A stretch of DNA of 64,000 nucleotides from Labia minor (taxonomy: Eukaryota; Arthropoda; Insecta; Dermaptera; Spongiphoridae), in the NCBI GenBank assembly GCA_963082975.1, contig OY720348.1, forward strand, positions 69,279,719-69,343,718. Reading direction: 5' to 3'. Of the stretch, positions 63,466 to 64,000 are shown piece by piece. Position numbers and translations under genes: made by a program. The notes below the pieces were generated by a model, which was not told where the DNA came from, did not search any database, and worked only from the letters and a program-made list of their open reading frames with translations. The stretch's first letter is position 1. Every line of letters begins with the position of its first letter.

Positions 63466-64000
63466 ACCGACCGACGATAGTAAGGGAGGTATTGTTTTCA
63501 CACCAAATTTCACATGTGGAGATTTTTACATATCTCCACGAATCATGCATTTTCTAAACAGAAAAAAGTATTTTTATCATGATGTCTGTCCGTCTGTCCG
63601 TCCGTCTGTCCGTCCGTATAGATGTGTACAGCCTGAACGGCTCAACCGATTTTGATGAAATTTGGTATATTTACTTAATGCATCAGTGGGATGAATTGAT
63701 CAACTTTTGGTGCAATTCCGGAAACCGGAAGTGGTAGTATTAGCGATCGACGATAGGAAGGAAAGGGTTATTTTCACACCAAAGGAGATTTTTTTATATA
63801 TCACCACGAATCATGCACTTTGTATTGGTTTTATCCTCGAGAAAAATCATATTTATTAGTTTTTTCTTGATTTAAAATTATATGACGTCATCCAGCCATT
63901 CATGACGTCACAGCCTGGTCTTGCATATATATTATAAATAAAATAAAATTAAAAATGTTTATATTTATTATTTATGTATCCATATCTGTTTTTTATTACA
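63466..64000 (+). mobile_element. RC-B, running off the window
   Basis: ACCGACCGACGATAGTAAGG start, hairpin GTGGAGAT...ATCTCCAC, CTGTCCGT microsatellite, second 5'-like module with a short deletion, both TGACGTCA octamers, up to TATCCATATCTG. The 3' hairpin lies beyond 64000. Closest to the copy at 15705. Confidence 0.85.

Overview
This is an extremely AT-rich, gene-poor stretch of an animal nuclear genome, most likely an arthropod. Three host features support that. One is an exon of a dpr-type (defective proboscis extension response) immunoglobulin gene. The second is a homogeneous C2H2 zinc-finger array of the kind that expands in arthropods. The third is an exon of a trypsin-like serine protease. 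Introns have GT..AG borders. There is no rRNA, tRNA gene, operon or prokaryotic signal. The species cannot be named from the sequence alone.

Host genes: (1) 9561-11934 (-), a two-exon C2H2 zinc-finger gene whose near-identical 84-bp finger units carry a 4-bp insertion that ends the frame early. (2) 14013-14175 (+), a lone serine-protease exon with the catalytic His and an in-frame stop. (3) 31947-32110 (-), the dpr-like exon with good splice sites. (4) 42246-42419 (-), an unrecognised candidate exon. Items 1 and 2 lie between two arms of a ~0.5-kb inverted repeat (8962-9466 / 14537-15020).

Mobile DNA fills most of the rest. Two non-autonomous families look like rolling-circle elements of the Helentron/HINE type. 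RC-A has about 18 copies or pieces and 5' end ACTATCTCGC; RC-B has six and 5' end ACCGACCGACG. Each carries the reverse complement of its 5' end just inside a terminal hairpin, followed by CAGCTTATT or CAACTTATT. A third leader, RC-C, starts ACCTGGTTCACCGAGCC. A ~4.6-kb classical Helitron (48040-52636) has a TC 5' end in tandem duplicate, a GC-rich 3' hairpin and CTAG|T. Its interior holds a LINE reverse-transcriptase fragment, and the same cargo occurs in a second, inverted Helitron 3' part at 59950-60470.

Cut-and-paste elements include an apparently complete hAT transposon (35663-38978) with a 619-aa BED/hAT transposase, all expected catalytic residues and a perfect 8-bp target duplication. 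Around it are many hAT MITEs (five with exact or near 8-bp duplications), several mariner relics, a MITE with 119-bp perfect terminal inverted repeats (38994-39587), two tRNA-type SINE families and LINE 3' tails. Nested insertions give a partial order of events: hAT MITE into RC-A, mariner into RC-B, hAT MITE into LINE tail, hAT MITE into a repeat whose empty copy also survives.

No retrovirus, LTR element, Polinton or toxin gene was recognised.
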